A stretch of DNA of 64,000 nucleotides. Origin: CAYPKG01 sp964411275 (GTDB lineage Bacteria > Bacillota > Clostridia > Christensenellales > CAG-138). The stretch lies in the NCBI GenBank assembly GCA_964411275.1, contig CAYPKG010000001.1, positions 1 to 64,000 on the forward strand, written 5' to 3'. Below are positions 50,185-58,580 of the stretch, in pieces (positions within the stretch are counted from its first letter, which is position 1; every line of letters begins with the position of its first letter). The notes beneath the pieces are model-generated. The model worked only from the letters and a program-made list of their open reading frames with translations. It made no database searches and was not told the origin of the DNA. Both the position numbers and the translations under genes were made by a program.

Positions 50185-51456
50185 ATGGAACAGGGATTTG
50201 GGTTTTTGCCGGGAGTAGAACAAATCGTTCTCGCGGCACAAAAGGATATTCAGCCGGTGTTCGCGCGGCTTGATGAAATCGAGGCGGTGAACCAGCAGCG
50301 GGTTCTCAAGGCGTTTCAGGCGGAGGGCGTGGCCCAGCGGCATTTTTCGCCTACCACGGGCTATGGCTATGACGACATCGGCCGGGATACCCTGGACCGG
50401 GTGTTTGCCCACGCGCTGCAGTGTGCGGACGCGCTGGTGCGGCCGCAGTTTGTCAACGGCACCCATGCGCTGTATACGGCGCTTGCGGGGGTACTGGAGC
50501 CGGGTGAGGACATGCTGTCCATTTCGGGAAAACCCTATGACACGCTGGAAGAGGCCATCGGCATTCACGGGGACGCGCCGGGAAGCTTAAAAAAACTTGG
50601 AATTGGCTACCGGCAGGTGGACTTGTTGGACGGGGGAGAACTGGATATTCCAGCTATCCTGGAGGGCCTGCGCGACCCCAAGGTGCGGGTTGCGTATTTA
50701 CAGCGCTCCCGGGGCTATGCCTGGCGGCAAGCCATCGACCTTACGAAAATGGAAGAGGCGTTTTCGGCGATCGGCCATGCGCGGCCCGGCATCGCCATTA
50801 TCGTAGACAATTGTTATGGCGAGTTCACGCAAGACCGGGAGCCTTCCAGCCTTGGCGCAGACCTCATCGTGGGTTCGCTCATCAAAAACCCTGGCGGCGG
50901 GATCGCGCCTACCGGCGGGTATATCGCGGGGAAGCCCGATCTTGTGGAGCGGGCGGCCAACCGGCTGACGGTGCCTGGAATGGGACGGGAGGTGGGCTCC
51001 TACGCCCAATCCTATATCCCCTTTTACCAGGGCCTATTTCTGGCCCCTCATGTCACAAATCAAAGCTTGAAAACCGCCGCGCTGTTTGCGCGGGTGTTTG
51101 AGCTTGTGGGGATGCAAACCCTTCCAGCCAGTGGCGAAGCGCGCAACGACATCATACAGTCCGTCCGCTTTCCATCGGCAGAGGCCCTTGTGGCCTTTTG
51201 CCAGAGCTTACAAAAAGCGGCCCCGGTGGACAGCTTTGTCACGCCGGTGCCGTGGGACATGCCCGGCTACAGCCACCAGGTGATCATGGCCGCCGGTGCG
51301 TTTATACAGGGTTCCAGCATAGAATTGAGCGCGGACGCCCCCATCCGGGAGCCGTACATCGCCTACGTTCAGGGCTCATTAACATATGCCCATGGCAGGA
51401 TCGCCGCGATGCTGGCGTTAGACGCGCTTGTGCGGGCGCAGGTAATAAAGCTTTAG
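50185..51456 (+). CDS. ynbB: YnbB-like PLP enzyme, methionine gamma-lyase family (aluminium-resistance protein)
   Basis: A 423-residue fold-type I PLP protein: HFSPTTGYGYDDIGRD, QFVNGTHALYTALAG, VDNCYGEFTQDREP, the PLP lysine in VGSLIKNPGGGIAPTGGY, and QSYIPFYQGLFLAPH. In Firmicutes this gene regularly follows hfq (B. subtilis ynbB). It is annotated from distant similarity to cystathionine beta-lyase and an old link to aluminium resistance; the physiological substrate is not known. AGGAGG lies before the ATG at 50185. It converges with lexA. Confidence 0.9.
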   Translation: MEQGFGFLPGVEQIVLAAQKDIQPVFARLDEIEAVNQQRVLKAFQAEGVAQRHFSPTTGYGYDDIGRDTLDRVFAHALQCADALVRPQFVNGTHALYTALAGVLEPGEDMLSISGKPYDTLEEAIGIHGDAPGSLKKLGIGYRQVDLLDGGELDIPAILEGLRDPKVRVAYLQRSRGYAWRQAIDLTKMEEAFSAIGHARPGIAIIVDNCYGEFTQDREPSSLGADLIVGSLIKNPGGGIAPTGGYIAGKPDLVERAANRLTVPGMGREVGSYAQSYIPFYQGLFLAPHVTNQSLKTAALFARVFELVGMQTLPASGEARNDIIQSVRFPSAEALVAFCQSLQKAAPVDSFVTPVPWDMPGYSHQVIMAAGAFIQGSSIELSADAPIREPYIAYVQGSLTYAHGRIAAMLALDALVRAQVIKL

Positions 51457-51484
51457 CGAGGTAATAATCGCCTATAGGGTCGAT

Positions 51485-51517
51485 AAAAATTGCGCAGCGT
51501 TATAGGTTCCTGCGCAA
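51485..51517 (-). terminator. Terminator after lexA
   Basis: TTGCGCAG (51490-51497) pairs with CTGCGCAA (51510-51517); on the minus strand the stem is followed by TTTTT. Confidence 0.7.
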
Positions 51518-51530
51518 TGTACAGTTTGAC

Positions 51531-52148
51531 CTAGTAGCTGCGGATCAGGCCGATGACCTTGCCCACGATGGTGAGGCCTTCATAGGAAGTGTAGATCGGC
51601 TCCATATTGGCGTTTTCCGGTTGCAGCCGCACCCGGCCCTGTTCCCGGAAAATGCGCTTGACGGTGGCGGCTTCCCCCTCAACCCGGGCGACAACAATAT
51701 CCCCGTCTGTGTAATCCAGACCGTTGTGGACGATAATATAGTCGTTCGTGAACATGCCGATGTCGATCATGCTGTCGCCGGTGAGCCTAAGGAGAAACAC
51801 CTCGTCCTTGGACGCGCCGTGCAAAAGCTCCCGGGGTAGCGGCAGCACCGTTTCGATGTTCTCTACGGCGAGGATGGGCAGGCCCGCAGCCACATTACCC
51901 ACCAATGGCACAGGCTGGGCCTCCGCCGAGGACTGGGGCCTGTTGACGACGATGGAACGCTGCTTGGACGGCTTGTGGGAAATCAGCCCCCGTTGCTCCA
52001 GTTTGGTTAGATGGGCATGCACCGTGGAGGTAGAGCTTAGCCCAACCGCCTTGCAGATTTCGCGCACGGTGGGCGGGTAGGAATGCTCTTCATAGAAAGA
52101 AATAATGAATTCGTAAATCACCTGTTGCGAATTTTTAAGTTTTTTCAT
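51531..52148 (-). CDS. lexA: SOS repressor LexA
   Basis: A 205-residue LexA. Winged HTH (residues ~1-65: PPTVREICKAVGLSSTSTVH); autocleavage bond Ala88-Gly89 in NVAAGLP; catalytic Ser126 in GDSMIDIGM and Lys164 in AATVKRI. The ATG at 52148 follows GGGAGGAAAG; the in-frame ATG at 52172 precedes this ribosome site and is rejected. A DinR-type half site pair in the shared upstream region suggests autoregulation. It is divergent from a Cys-rich protein gene. Confidence 0.96.
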   Translation of the reverse strand: MKKLKNSQQVIYEFIISFYEEHSYPPTVREICKAVGLSSTSTVHAHLTKLEQRGLISHKPSKQRSIVVNRPQSSAEAQPVPLVGNVAAGLPILAVENIETVLPLPRELLHGASKDEVFLLRLTGDSMIDIGMFTNDYIIVHNGLDYTDGDIVVARVEGEAATVKRIFREQGRVRLQPENANMEPIYTSYEGLTIVGKVIGLIRSY

Positions 52149-52174
52149 GCGGGCTTTCCTCCCAAACCTCAATT

Positions 52175-52221
52175 GTTATATGTAGTATAACATAATAAAA
52201 CCAATTTAAAAACGTTCGTTC
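52175..52221. promoter_or_regulatory. lexA regulatory region: DinR-like site and palindrome
   Basis: On the minus strand CGAACGAACGTTTT covers GAAC-N4-GTTT (52210-52221), one base from the DinR box GAACN4GTTC. Closer to lexA, TGTTATA (52175-52181) and TATAACA (52187-52193) form a perfect inverted repeat that includes a TATACT -10 box. Confidence 0.5.
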
Positions 52222-52251
52222 GCATATTTTTTTCGAAACTTGGAGGACATG

Positions 52252-52617
52252 ATGAAGTATTGCGTGCTGGATGGCGAAAAGCTTTGCGACGAGTGCGGCG
52301 CGTGCGACCGCTGCGACCTTGATCCCAACAAAATCTGCGACAATTGCTGCAAATGCATCCAGCAACCGGAGGAGGATTACGCGAAAATCTCCGTGCTGGA
52401 CGTTGTGATGGAGCAGCCGGAGGCCTACCTGGCGGCCTTACACGCGCAGGATATTGAGCCTGGCATTGGGGACGCCACATTATATCTTGAGGAGGTAGAA
52501 CCCGCGCTGCAGGCTGAATGGGAGAAAAAGTTACGGGCATTGGAGGCGCGGGAGGAAGCGCAAAAGGGAAAAATACCTGGGGCCGGACTCCATGGCACGA
52601 GAAAAAAACGGGAATAG
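52252..52617 (+). CDS. Uncharacterised Cys-rich protein divergent from lexA
   Basis: A 121-residue protein from the ATG at 52252, five bases after GGAGG (an ATG at 52249 is too close). The N-terminal 34 residues carry nine Cys in a C-x2-C pattern (LCDECGACDRCDLD, ICDNCCKCI), which suggests a zinc or Fe-S site; the remainder is acidic and helical, ending basic (GTRKKRE). I remember similar hypothetical proteins in Clostridia but no function. It shares its upstream region, with the DinR-like site, with lexA, so SOS control is possible. Confidence 0.7.
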   Translation: MKYCVLDGEKLCDECGACDRCDLDPNKICDNCCKCIQQPEEDYAKISVLDVVMEQPEAYLAALHAQDIEPGIGDATLYLEEVEPALQAEWEKKLRALEAREEAQKGKIPGAGLHGTRKKRE

Positions 52618-52620
52618 CAT

Positions 52621-53139
52621 TTACCAAGCTTTCATCGCGGACAGTATTTCCTCATAGAGGTCGTCCCGGTTTTCGGGGGTTAGTGTGAATACCAGCGCAT
52701 TCGGGTGGGAACGCACCTCATTCAAAAAGGGAATGTCGTAGCGGGCCTTCACCGTAGCAAGCACTGGAATTTCCCCGTTAAGCGCCTCAGATACCGCAGA
52801 AAGAAATTCCGGGGAGCCAGTCTCCATAAATCCCAATTCGTCCATGAGAATAACCCCACCGGGCTTTGCGGATCGTATGTACTGGACGCCGAATGTATCA
52901 AACGCGGCGGGATTGACCTCCCGTATCTTTTGATTGCACAGGCCGATCCGGTTTACCGCCGTGTATGCCCGCGCAGACGATCCGGCGGGATGGATGTAGA
53001 TAGGGTGAAAGCCATTGTCATTGGCAGGAAGGCTTTTCGTAATAAACCCGTACACGGGAAGCGCGATTGTAGAGAGAAGCCTGGCCGCTATGGTGCTTTT
53101 CCCTACGCCCCGCTCGCCATTGATCAATATATGCTTCAT
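52621..53139 (-). CDS. P-loop nucleoside-triphosphatase, THEP1/NTPase_1 type
   Basis: A 172-residue P-loop protein with Walker A INGERGVGKST and Walker B VILMDELGFME, the D-E-x-G form typical of THEP1-like NTPases. AAAGGAGA is about ten bases upstream of the ATG at 53139. It lies 44 bases downstream of an XdhC-family gene in the same direction. In Clostridia such NTPases occur in clusters for maturation of selenium- or molybdenum-dependent hydroxylases, which supports a role there, but no hydroxylase is in the window. Confidence 0.8.
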   Translation of the reverse strand: MKHILINGERGVGKSTIAARLLSTIALPVYGFITKSLPANDNGFHPIYIHPAGSSARAYTAVNRIGLCNQKIREVNPAAFDTFGVQYIRSAKPGGVILMDELGFMETGSPEFLSAVSEALNGEIPVLATVKARYDIPFLNEVRSHPNALVFTLTPENRDDLYEEILSAMKAW

Positions 53140-53183
53140 GCTTTGAACGTCTCCTTTCGCTGCTGCCGCAGCGCCCGTTGCTT

Positions 53184-54203
53184 TTATTGCCTTCTTACTC
53201 TGGCCCGGTGCTCGATGAGCTCCGCCGCTACGCTGATGGCGATTTCCGCCGGTGTCTCCGCCAGGATCGGCAGGCCGATGGGATTGTGAATGCGGGCGAA
53301 GCTGCTTGGATCAATCCCAGCTGCCAGCAGCTTTGCATGAGTGGCCGCCATCTTTGTCTGGCTGCCTATGATCCCCACATATGTGGCGTCAGTCCTAAGC
53401 GCCTGTTCCAGCACGATATAATCCGCCCCATGCGCCCGGGTCATGATGATGATATAATCGTGAGGCTTCACGGTCAGATACTCGTGGATACGAGAAAAAT
53501 CCCCAAGGATGGTGGCTTGCGCCCCTGGAAACAGTGCCGGATCCGTGAACCGTTCCCTGTCGTCAAACACCACAGGCGCAAAGCCTACCCCGGCGATGAC
53601 GGGAACCAGGGCCTGTGCTACATGCCCGCCGCCGAATATGTAGGTGCGGCTTGATGAAACAAGGGGCTCAATGTAATAGGCAGGTTCGCCATTCACCAGG
53701 ATACCGTTGGCGCATGCATGGGGGAGAATGTCCGATTTTTCTCTACCTTCAAGAAAATGCAGCGCTCCGCCTGCATAAATTCCCATTTGGGCCAGGCTGT
53801 CCTCCTGAATGACGGTAATCAACCAGGCGTCCTCCTGCTGGGAAAATAGCTCCATGGCGTATGTGAGCATGCTTCTGGTTTTTGCGTCTGCAGCGCCCAG
53901 AAACTGAAAATATACCGTCGCTCTGCCGCCGCAGATCATTCCAAGCTCCGCTTTGTCGTTTGCCGAAAGGTCGAAGCCCTTGACCAGAGAGGCCCGTGAG
54001 ACATGAACAGAGGCTGCTTGCAGGATGCACGCGTGTTCCACCACGCCGCCGCCAATGGTGCCATAGCTTGTGCCGTCAGAAAGCACAATCATCTTTGCGC
54101 CCGCGCCCCTGGGTGTGGATCCGCTCGACGCGATGACGCTGCATAAAACCGCATCTTTCCCCGCCGATATGGTATTGTGTAATACTTCAAACAGTTTACG
54201 CAT
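53184..54203 (-). CDS. XdhC/CoxI-family molybdenum hydroxylase maturation factor
   Basis: A 339-residue XdhC: the N-terminal domain shows SSGSTPRGAGAKMIV and GTIGGGVVEH, and the C-terminal Rossmann domain shows IFGGGHVAQALVPV and IIIMTRAHGADYIVLEQAL. XdhC proteins bind the molybdenum cofactor and help its sulfuration and insertion into xanthine dehydrogenase-type enzymes. The ATG at 54203 has only a weak ribosome site. The adjacent NTPase gene probably shares its transcript. The client enzyme must be encoded elsewhere. Confidence 0.9.
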   Translation of the reverse strand: MRKLFEVLHNTISAGKDAVLCSVIASSGSTPRGAGAKMIVLSDGTSYGTIGGGVVEHACILQAASVHVSRASLVKGFDLSANDKAELGMICGGRATVYFQFLGAADAKTRSMLTYAMELFSQQEDAWLITVIQEDSLAQMGIYAGGALHFLEGREKSDILPHACANGILVNGEPAYYIEPLVSSSRTYIFGGGHVAQALVPVIAGVGFAPVVFDDRERFTDPALFPGAQATILGDFSRIHEYLTVKPHDYIIIMTRAHGADYIVLEQALRTDATYVGIIGSQTKMAATHAKLLAAGIDPSSFARIHNPIGLPILAETPAEIAISVAAELIEHRARVRRQ

Positions 54204-54316
54204 ACGCTATTTTTCAGCCTTTCAATTTATTGCAGGAAACATATTGCCCATATCATGGGCTGACGAATAATATTATAAAACAATTCGCTTTATTTTACAA
54301 ATCATAGGAGGAGAAA

Positions 54317-54418
54317 ATGCAGCAGGGGTGGCAATGGCTGAACAGCATTAAAAAATCCCCGGCTGCAAGGCGCGGGGAGGAAGGTCCTTACCTTAGGCGC
54401 TACGGATTGGATGGCTGA
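54317..54418 (+). CDS. Possible small ORF (33 codons)
   Basis: ATG at 54317 with AGGAGG (54306-54311) five bases upstream; the product is basic with MQQGWQWLNSIKK at its start. The ORF runs through the terminator of, and overlaps by 19 bases, the convergent gene at 54400. The good ribosome site is the only support, so it may be spurious. Confidence 0.3.
   Translation: MQQGWQWLNSIKKSPAARRGEEGPYLRRYGLDG
54350..54378 (-). terminator. Terminator after the 54400-55065 gene
   Basis: Minus-strand TCCCCG (54373-54378) pairs with CGGGGA (54356-54361), followed by six T. Confidence 0.65.
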
Positions 54419-55065
54419 TCCGGATTTTGCATTGTGCGCTGCATTTGCTGCTGTGTGAAGAATTCAGGGGACAGCGGCGCAAACGGGAAATCAACACTGG
54501 GTTCGCTTGGGAATTGCTCCGGTAAAATCCAGGGTTCACCGTCCTCCTGCCCGCTTATTTCGGCTGATCCATATGCCATGTAATTTGACGGCTCAGGCCA
54601 CGATGACGTGTGCGCTGTCAATGTGCTGGGGCCGGTGGGGATGGACGTGAATACCCGGTTTTGCTGCTGTCTTTTTACCCGTTCCCGCCGCTCCAATTGT
54701 TGCTGCTTTGAGTAGCTGCCAGCTGGGAAAAACGTTACGAATTTCAGGGCATACAGGTCACAAGACACAAATGCTTCATTGATAGCATCAAACAGCAGGA
54801 AATAGTTTTGCCCAACCTGGGTGAGAATTCCGTCCTGGGTGTGGATGCTGTTGGTGCCGATGAGAAACTCACAGATCACATACCGGCCGATCAATGCCGA
54901 AATAATCTCATGATAATTTGTCGGGCTGACCTTGCCCATTGTGCCATGGAGGATGTCGTTCACAGATTGCTGTTGTTGAGGGGACAGAGTGAAAGAGCCC
55001 TCCTCTGGGATGGCGATCGTGCTGTCAGGAAAGACGTTTTGCGAAGAAGCGCGGGATTGTTCCAT
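54400..55065 (-). CDS. Uncharacterised protein, paralogue of the 25206-25628 product
   Basis: A 221-residue protein with AGGAGG five bases upstream of the ATG at 55065. The middle part (residues ~62-120) shares with the 25206 product the pattern GR-x5-FLIGT, GIL-x2-VG, Leu-x-Asp, Asp-x-Tyr-x-Leu-Lys, PAG. Here it continues into a Gln/Arg-rich segment (SKQQQLERRERVKRQQQ) and a Pro/Ser-rich tail. No signal peptide. Neighbour to a cell-wall amidase without signal peptide, which hints at a mother-cell or spore-envelope setting, but this is inference. Function unknown. Confidence 0.72.
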   Translation of the reverse strand: MEQSRASSQNVFPDSTIAIPEEGSFTLSPQQQQSVNDILHGTMGKVSPTNYHEIISALIGRYVICEFLIGTNSIHTQDGILTQVGQNYFLLFDAINEAFVSCDLYALKFVTFFPAGSYSKQQQLERRERVKRQQQNRVFTSIPTGPSTLTAHTSSWPEPSNYMAYGSAEISGQEDGEPWILPEQFPSEPSVDFPFAPLSPEFFTQQQMQRTMQNPDQPSNP

Positions 55066-55128
55066 AATAACCTCCTGTTTTAGGTATTTACATGCAAATT
55101 TGTTGGCGCGTAAAACCCGCCGCTCTGT

Positions 55129-55863
55129 TTACACTCGAACGTATGCCTTGTTTGCGTAGCCGGTGTTTCCGCCGTATTCTACAACATACCAGTCGCCCCC
55201 CGGGTCGCCAACGATTAAAAGCTGCGCGCCGTTCGGGGCTTGGGCTACGATCCTGCTGGCGGTGGAGGGAAGGCTTCTGATATTCAGCCTTCCGGTATTC
55301 ACCGCGACTGTACCGGTTTTCGTCCCCTGGGGCCACACAAATGGGATGCCGAAATACTCTGTCAGCGCCCTGACCAGCGTTTGGGCGATGAGGTCTGTGT
55401 TGTCGGTGATCCATTGGGCGTCCTGAGGGTTGTCATGATACGCCAGCTCCAGAAATACCGACGGCGCCCGGGTGCGGGTGACCTCTCCTATTCTGGTGGT
55501 AGGCAACGCGCGCACTAGCCCTGGGTAAATGTCGGAAATATTGTCCTGGAATATCCGTGCAGCCCGCTGCCCGCCAACGCTTACCGGTGAGTAATAGATG
55601 TCCGAGCCCCGGACGGTGCCATACTCCCCATCCGGCGCGGCGTTGGAGTGAAGCGCCAGATGCAAGTCGTAATTTCCGGCGTTTGACGCGCGGATGGACG
55701 AGGCCGCGGTCATGTCCGGGGTGTTGCGGGTGAACTCAATGCCGCTGGCCCTAAGGTATTGCTCCATAGCATCGGCCAGTATATTCATGTGATATTCCTC
55801 TGTGCCGCCTGTGACGTATAGATTGTTTTCCTGTGTGGAAGGACTCAGATAGATGGTAGGCAA
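55129..55863 (-). CDS. N-acetylmuramoyl-L-alanine amidase with SH3 domain, no signal peptide
   Basis: A 244-residue protein from a TTG at 55863, eight bases after GGAGG. Residues ~1-170 form an Amidase_3 domain (zinc ligands: the Glu near EEYHMN and His in LALHSNAAPDG, catalytic Glu in VFLELAYHDNP); residues ~180-244 are a bacterial SH3 domain (LNIRSLPSTAS, GDWYVVEYGGNTGYAN). It cuts the amide between MurNAc and the peptide stem. There is no signal peptide, as in CwlC-type amidases that lyse the mother cell late in sporulation, so a sporulation role is possible. Confidence 0.85.
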   Translation of the reverse strand: MPTIYLSPSTQENNLYVTGGTEEYHMNILADAMEQYLRASGIEFTRNTPDMTAASSIRASNAGNYDLHLALHSNAAPDGEYGTVRGSDIYYSPVSVGGQRAARIFQDNISDIYPGLVRALPTTRIGEVTRTRAPSVFLELAYHDNPQDAQWITDNTDLIAQTLVRALTEYFGIPFVWPQGTKTGTVAVNTGRLNIRSLPSTASRIVAQAPNGAQLLIVGDPGGDWYVVEYGGNTGYANKAYVRV

Positions 55864-56024
55864 AGGGGTTCCCTCCTAGCGAAATTCAATACTTCACTAT
55901 ATGCTCGTTAGCCTTTGCGTGCGCCATAGGGCCTTTTCAGGCGCATAGCAAAACCATCCCCTGGAAACAGTAACATTAATACGGCGGCGCTTTTACCGCC
56001 ATGAAACCGGGGGAGTAAAACGAT

Positions 56025-56723
56025 ATGCTGATCCTGTTTTTGAGGGCAATTTTTCTATATACGCTGGTATTTGTTGTGATGCGCCTGATGGGGAAGCGGC
56101 AGGTCAGCGACCTACAGCCCTTTGATTTGGTGGTGACGCTCTTAATAGCGGACCTTGCCAGCGACCCAATTACGGACACAGGCATTCCGCTTATCTATGG
56201 AATCATGCCCATTTTTGCCCTGTATCTCATGCAGCAGCTCATGAGCTGGCTGTCATTAAAAAGCGAGCGGGTGCGGGGAATATTATCGGGCAAGCCTATT
56301 ATCGTGGTGGTAAAAGGGGTGGTTCAAGAGGACGCCATGCGCAAGGGGTGTTATACCCTGAACGATCTCCTGGAACAGCTGCGCACAAAGGATGTGTTTC
56401 ACATAAGCGAGGTGGAGTACGCCATCATCGAGACCGACGGAAGCCTCAGCGTTTTGAAAAAAGGTAAGTTTCAGCAGCCTTCCATGCAGGACATGAATAT
56501 CAAGGCGCCCAAAGTGGCGCTGCCGGATCTTTTGATATTGGACGGAAAGGTACATGAAAGAGCGCTGCAAAAAAGCGGGCATACAGGAGAATGGCTTACG
56601 GCGCAGTTAAAGACCATGGGCTTTCAAACAGAGAAAGAAGTGTTCTTTTTAAGCTATGACGCAGCCACAGGTACGCTCAACGCCCAGGAACGGGTAGGAA
56701 AACAAAAAAGGCCCCCCGGGTAA
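56025..56723 (+). CDS. DUF421/YetF-family membrane protein
   Basis: A 232-residue membrane protein with two or three N-terminal helices (FLRAIFLYTLVFVVMRLMGK at the start) followed by the conserved GKRQVSDLQPFDLVVTLL and two soluble YetF-type domains (GKPIIVVVKGVVQEDAMRK, HISEVEYAIIETDGSLSV). The family occurs in many copies in sporulating Firmicutes; function is unsettled. GGGGGAG lies nine bases before the ATG at 56025. The next gene, a DUF4363 protein, is a frequent partner. Confidence 0.88.
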   Translation: MLILFLRAIFLYTLVFVVMRLMGKRQVSDLQPFDLVVTLLIADLASDPITDTGIPLIYGIMPIFALYLMQQLMSWLSLKSERVRGILSGKPIIVVVKGVVQEDAMRKGCYTLNDLLEQLRTKDVFHISEVEYAIIETDGSLSVLKKGKFQQPSMQDMNIKAPKVALPDLLILDGKVHERALQKSGHTGEWLTAQLKTMGFQTEKEVFFLSYDAATGTLNAQERVGKQKRPPG

Positions 56724-56753
56724 TCAGACTTGACGTGGGAAGGAAGGCCCAAA

Positions 56754-57134
56754 ATGGCTAAAAGAATTTTTACGGTATTCGTGTTGATTGCGCTGTTGTT
56801 CCTGTTTATTTTTCCGGCGCGTTTTTTAGAGCAGCTGTCGACTGAGCTTGTGACGGCAGCGAAAGCCGCCATAGAGGCGGCTCTCGACGACGACTGGGGA
56901 CAGGTGTATGAGGGTCTTACCGGCGCTTATGACAGGTTTTTGCGCGTTCAGGACTATCTACATTTGTTTCTCGACCATGAGGAGGTGCTGGAATTGGAGG
57001 TGGGGCTTCAAAGCTCCGTCGCCCTCGCCAGAGCCCAGGATCTAGGGCAGCTGATGCCGGAGTTAAGCGTGGTGATTTCTCAGGCTCAGTACCTCAACAA
57101 CATCGAAAACTTCAACATATTTACATTGCTGTAA
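56754..57134 (+). CDS. DUF4363-like protein
   Basis: A 126-residue protein with one N-terminal membrane helix or signal anchor (RIFTVFVLIALLFLFIFP) and a helical extracytoplasmic part. GGAAGGAAGG precedes the ATG at 56754; a GTG/ATG further upstream in the frame would start before it. The place just behind a DUF421 gene matches the family's usual setting. The last 14 bases overlap the convergent aroE gene. No enzymatic motif is visible. Confidence 0.75.
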   Translation: MAKRIFTVFVLIALLFLFIFPARFLEQLSTELVTAAKAAIEAALDDDWGQVYEGLTGAYDRFLRVQDYLHLFLDHEEVLELEVGLQSSVALARAQDLGQLMPELSVVISQAQYLNNIENFNIFTLL

Positions 57135-57939
57135 TGGCGCGCCTGGCGGCAGCCACCGCGCTAAAATCAGGGACGATCCCTGTATAGAGAATGAACGCGG
57201 CCACCCCCTGCCACAGCAGCATGGAAAGCCCCGGCATGACCGCAAGGCCAGCCATTTTGGCTGCTGTAAGAAGCTCTGTATCGGCAGGGTTATAGACCAT
57301 ATCGCACACGATGGCGTGGGAAGGAAGCAAGCTGATAAATCCGATGTCGGAAAACGGCGGTTGCCCCCGCATGCCCAGCGGCGTTGCGTTGATGAGTATG
57401 TCGCAGTCCTCAAAACCTGCGTGTTTCATATCGCCGCAGGAAAGCGCGCAATTCCCATTTGGAAGGGCATTCAAAAGCGCCTCCGCCTTTTTTTGATCCC
57501 GCGTAGCGATGGTGAGGGATTTGGCCTTCCGCGCCGTGCAAAGCGCCACGGCTTTAGCCGCGCCGCCAGCGCCAAGGAGTATGACCCGCCTATCTGCAAA
57601 CTCATGCCCAAGCTCCTGCAGCGCCCGGGCAAAGCCCTCCCCGTCGGTGCTGTACCCGTGAAAATTGCCCTGCCCGTCCACGAGAACCGTGTTGACGCTG
57701 CCGGCTTCTAGCGCGTCGGGGGACAGGGTTTTGCAATAGGGGAGTATGGTCTCTTTATGGGGCATCGTCACGTTAAACCCCGAGAGAGTCCGCAGCCGGG
57801 GCAGCGCAAGGGCCAGAGCATTTTCCGGGACGGTGATGGCGTCATAGCTTGCGTCAATCCCGAGCCGCTCAAATAGCGTACGGTAGAGGAGGGGAGACCG
57901 GCTGTGACCGATGGGGTCTCCGATTACGGCAAATTGCAA
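57121..57939 (-). CDS. aroE: Shikimate dehydrogenase
   Basis: A 272-residue AroE, reducing 3-dehydroshikimate with NADPH. Substrate site: GDPIGHSRSPLLYRT and FNVTMPHKE (catalytic Lys); Asp in GYSTDGEGFARAL; nucleotide-binding GAGGAAKAV and NATPLGMRG. It starts at TTG 57939 with AAGGAAGGG upstream. The gene is divergent from aroQ, whose product feeds it in the same pathway; the 72-base gap between them holds both start regions. Confidence 0.95.
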   Translation of the reverse strand: MQFAVIGDPIGHSRSPLLYRTLFERLGIDASYDAITVPENALALALPRLRTLSGFNVTMPHKETILPYCKTLSPDALEAGSVNTVLVDGQGNFHGYSTDGEGFARALQELGHEFADRRVILLGAGGAAKAVALCTARKAKSLTIATRDQKKAEALLNALPNGNCALSCGDMKHAGFEDCDILINATPLGMRGQPPFSDIGFISLLPSHAIVCDMVYNPADTELLTAAKMAGLAVMPGLSMLLWQGVAAFILYTGIVPDFSAVAAARRAITAM

Positions 57940-58011
57940 AAAAATACCCTTCCTTTCTTGTTTCGCCTGGAGTATGATAGAGGCTAGCCCGAATAATGCC
58001 GGAGGCGAAAG

Positions 58012-58458
58012 ATGAAAAATTTAAAAACAATACTTATTCTAAACGGCCCCAATCTCAACCTGACAGGCGTCCGGGAGCCCGGCGTTTACGGTTGTGAAAC
58101 GCTGCGCTCCATCGAGGACGCGGCTGTGCGCGAAGCACAGAGCCTGGGGTTTAGTGCCGAATGTTTTCAGTCCAATCACGAGGGCGCGTTGATCGACCGC
58201 ATTCATTTGGCGCGGGAAGAGGGCGTTTGCGGGATCGTATTCAATCCCGGCGCGTTCACCCACTATTCCTACGCCCTTCGGGACGCCATCGCCGCGGTGA
58301 ACATCCCCACAGTGGAGGTGCACCTGTCAAACGTTTTTTGCCGGGAGGCGTTTCGCCGGGAGAGCGTGATTGCGCCTGTATGCCTGGGGCAGATCGCGGG
58401 GCTTGCAGGCCACGGATATTCCCTTGCGGTGCGGTATCTCGCCACCATTTTCGCATAG
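58012..58458 (+). CDS. aroQ: 3-dehydroquinate dehydratase, type II
   Basis: A 148-residue type II dehydroquinase: LNGPNLNLTGVREPGVYG (catalytic Tyr), FQSNHEGALIDRIH, NPGAFTHYSYALRDA and VEVHLSNVFCREAFR. It produces 3-dehydroshikimate, the substrate of AroE. CCGGAGGCG precedes the ATG at 58012. No other shikimate gene is in the window. A non-coding gap of over 500 bases follows. Confidence 0.96.
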   Translation: MKNLKTILILNGPNLNLTGVREPGVYGCETLRSIEDAAVREAQSLGFSAECFQSNHEGALIDRIHLAREEGVCGIVFNPGAFTHYSYALRDAIAAVNIPTVEVHLSNVFCREAFRRESVIAPVCLGQIAGLAGHGYSLAVRYLATIFA

Positions 58459-58533
58459 CATATAGTATAGACAAAGGCGGCAAAAGCCGCAACCATAATT
58501 GTGACAAAGAGTTACAGGGAAATATCAAGGAAA

Positions 58534-58577
58534 GTTCACGTTGCGTTCATGGGTGGTTCATGAAGGGATTGTATAGT
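58534..58577 (+). promoter_or_regulatory. Pho-box-like 11-bp direct repeats in front of a -10 box
   Basis: GTTCAC (58534), GTTCAT (58545) and GTTCAT (58556) are spaced exactly 11 bp apart; more degenerate units (GTGACA 58501, GTTACA 58511, TATCAA 58523) extend the series upstream. TATAGT follows at 58572-58577 with no separate -35 box. PhoP/PhoB-type regulators bind such 11-bp repeats over the -35 region. PhoPR is encoded at 35805-38157. Confidence 0.6.
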
Positions 58578-58580
58578 AAT

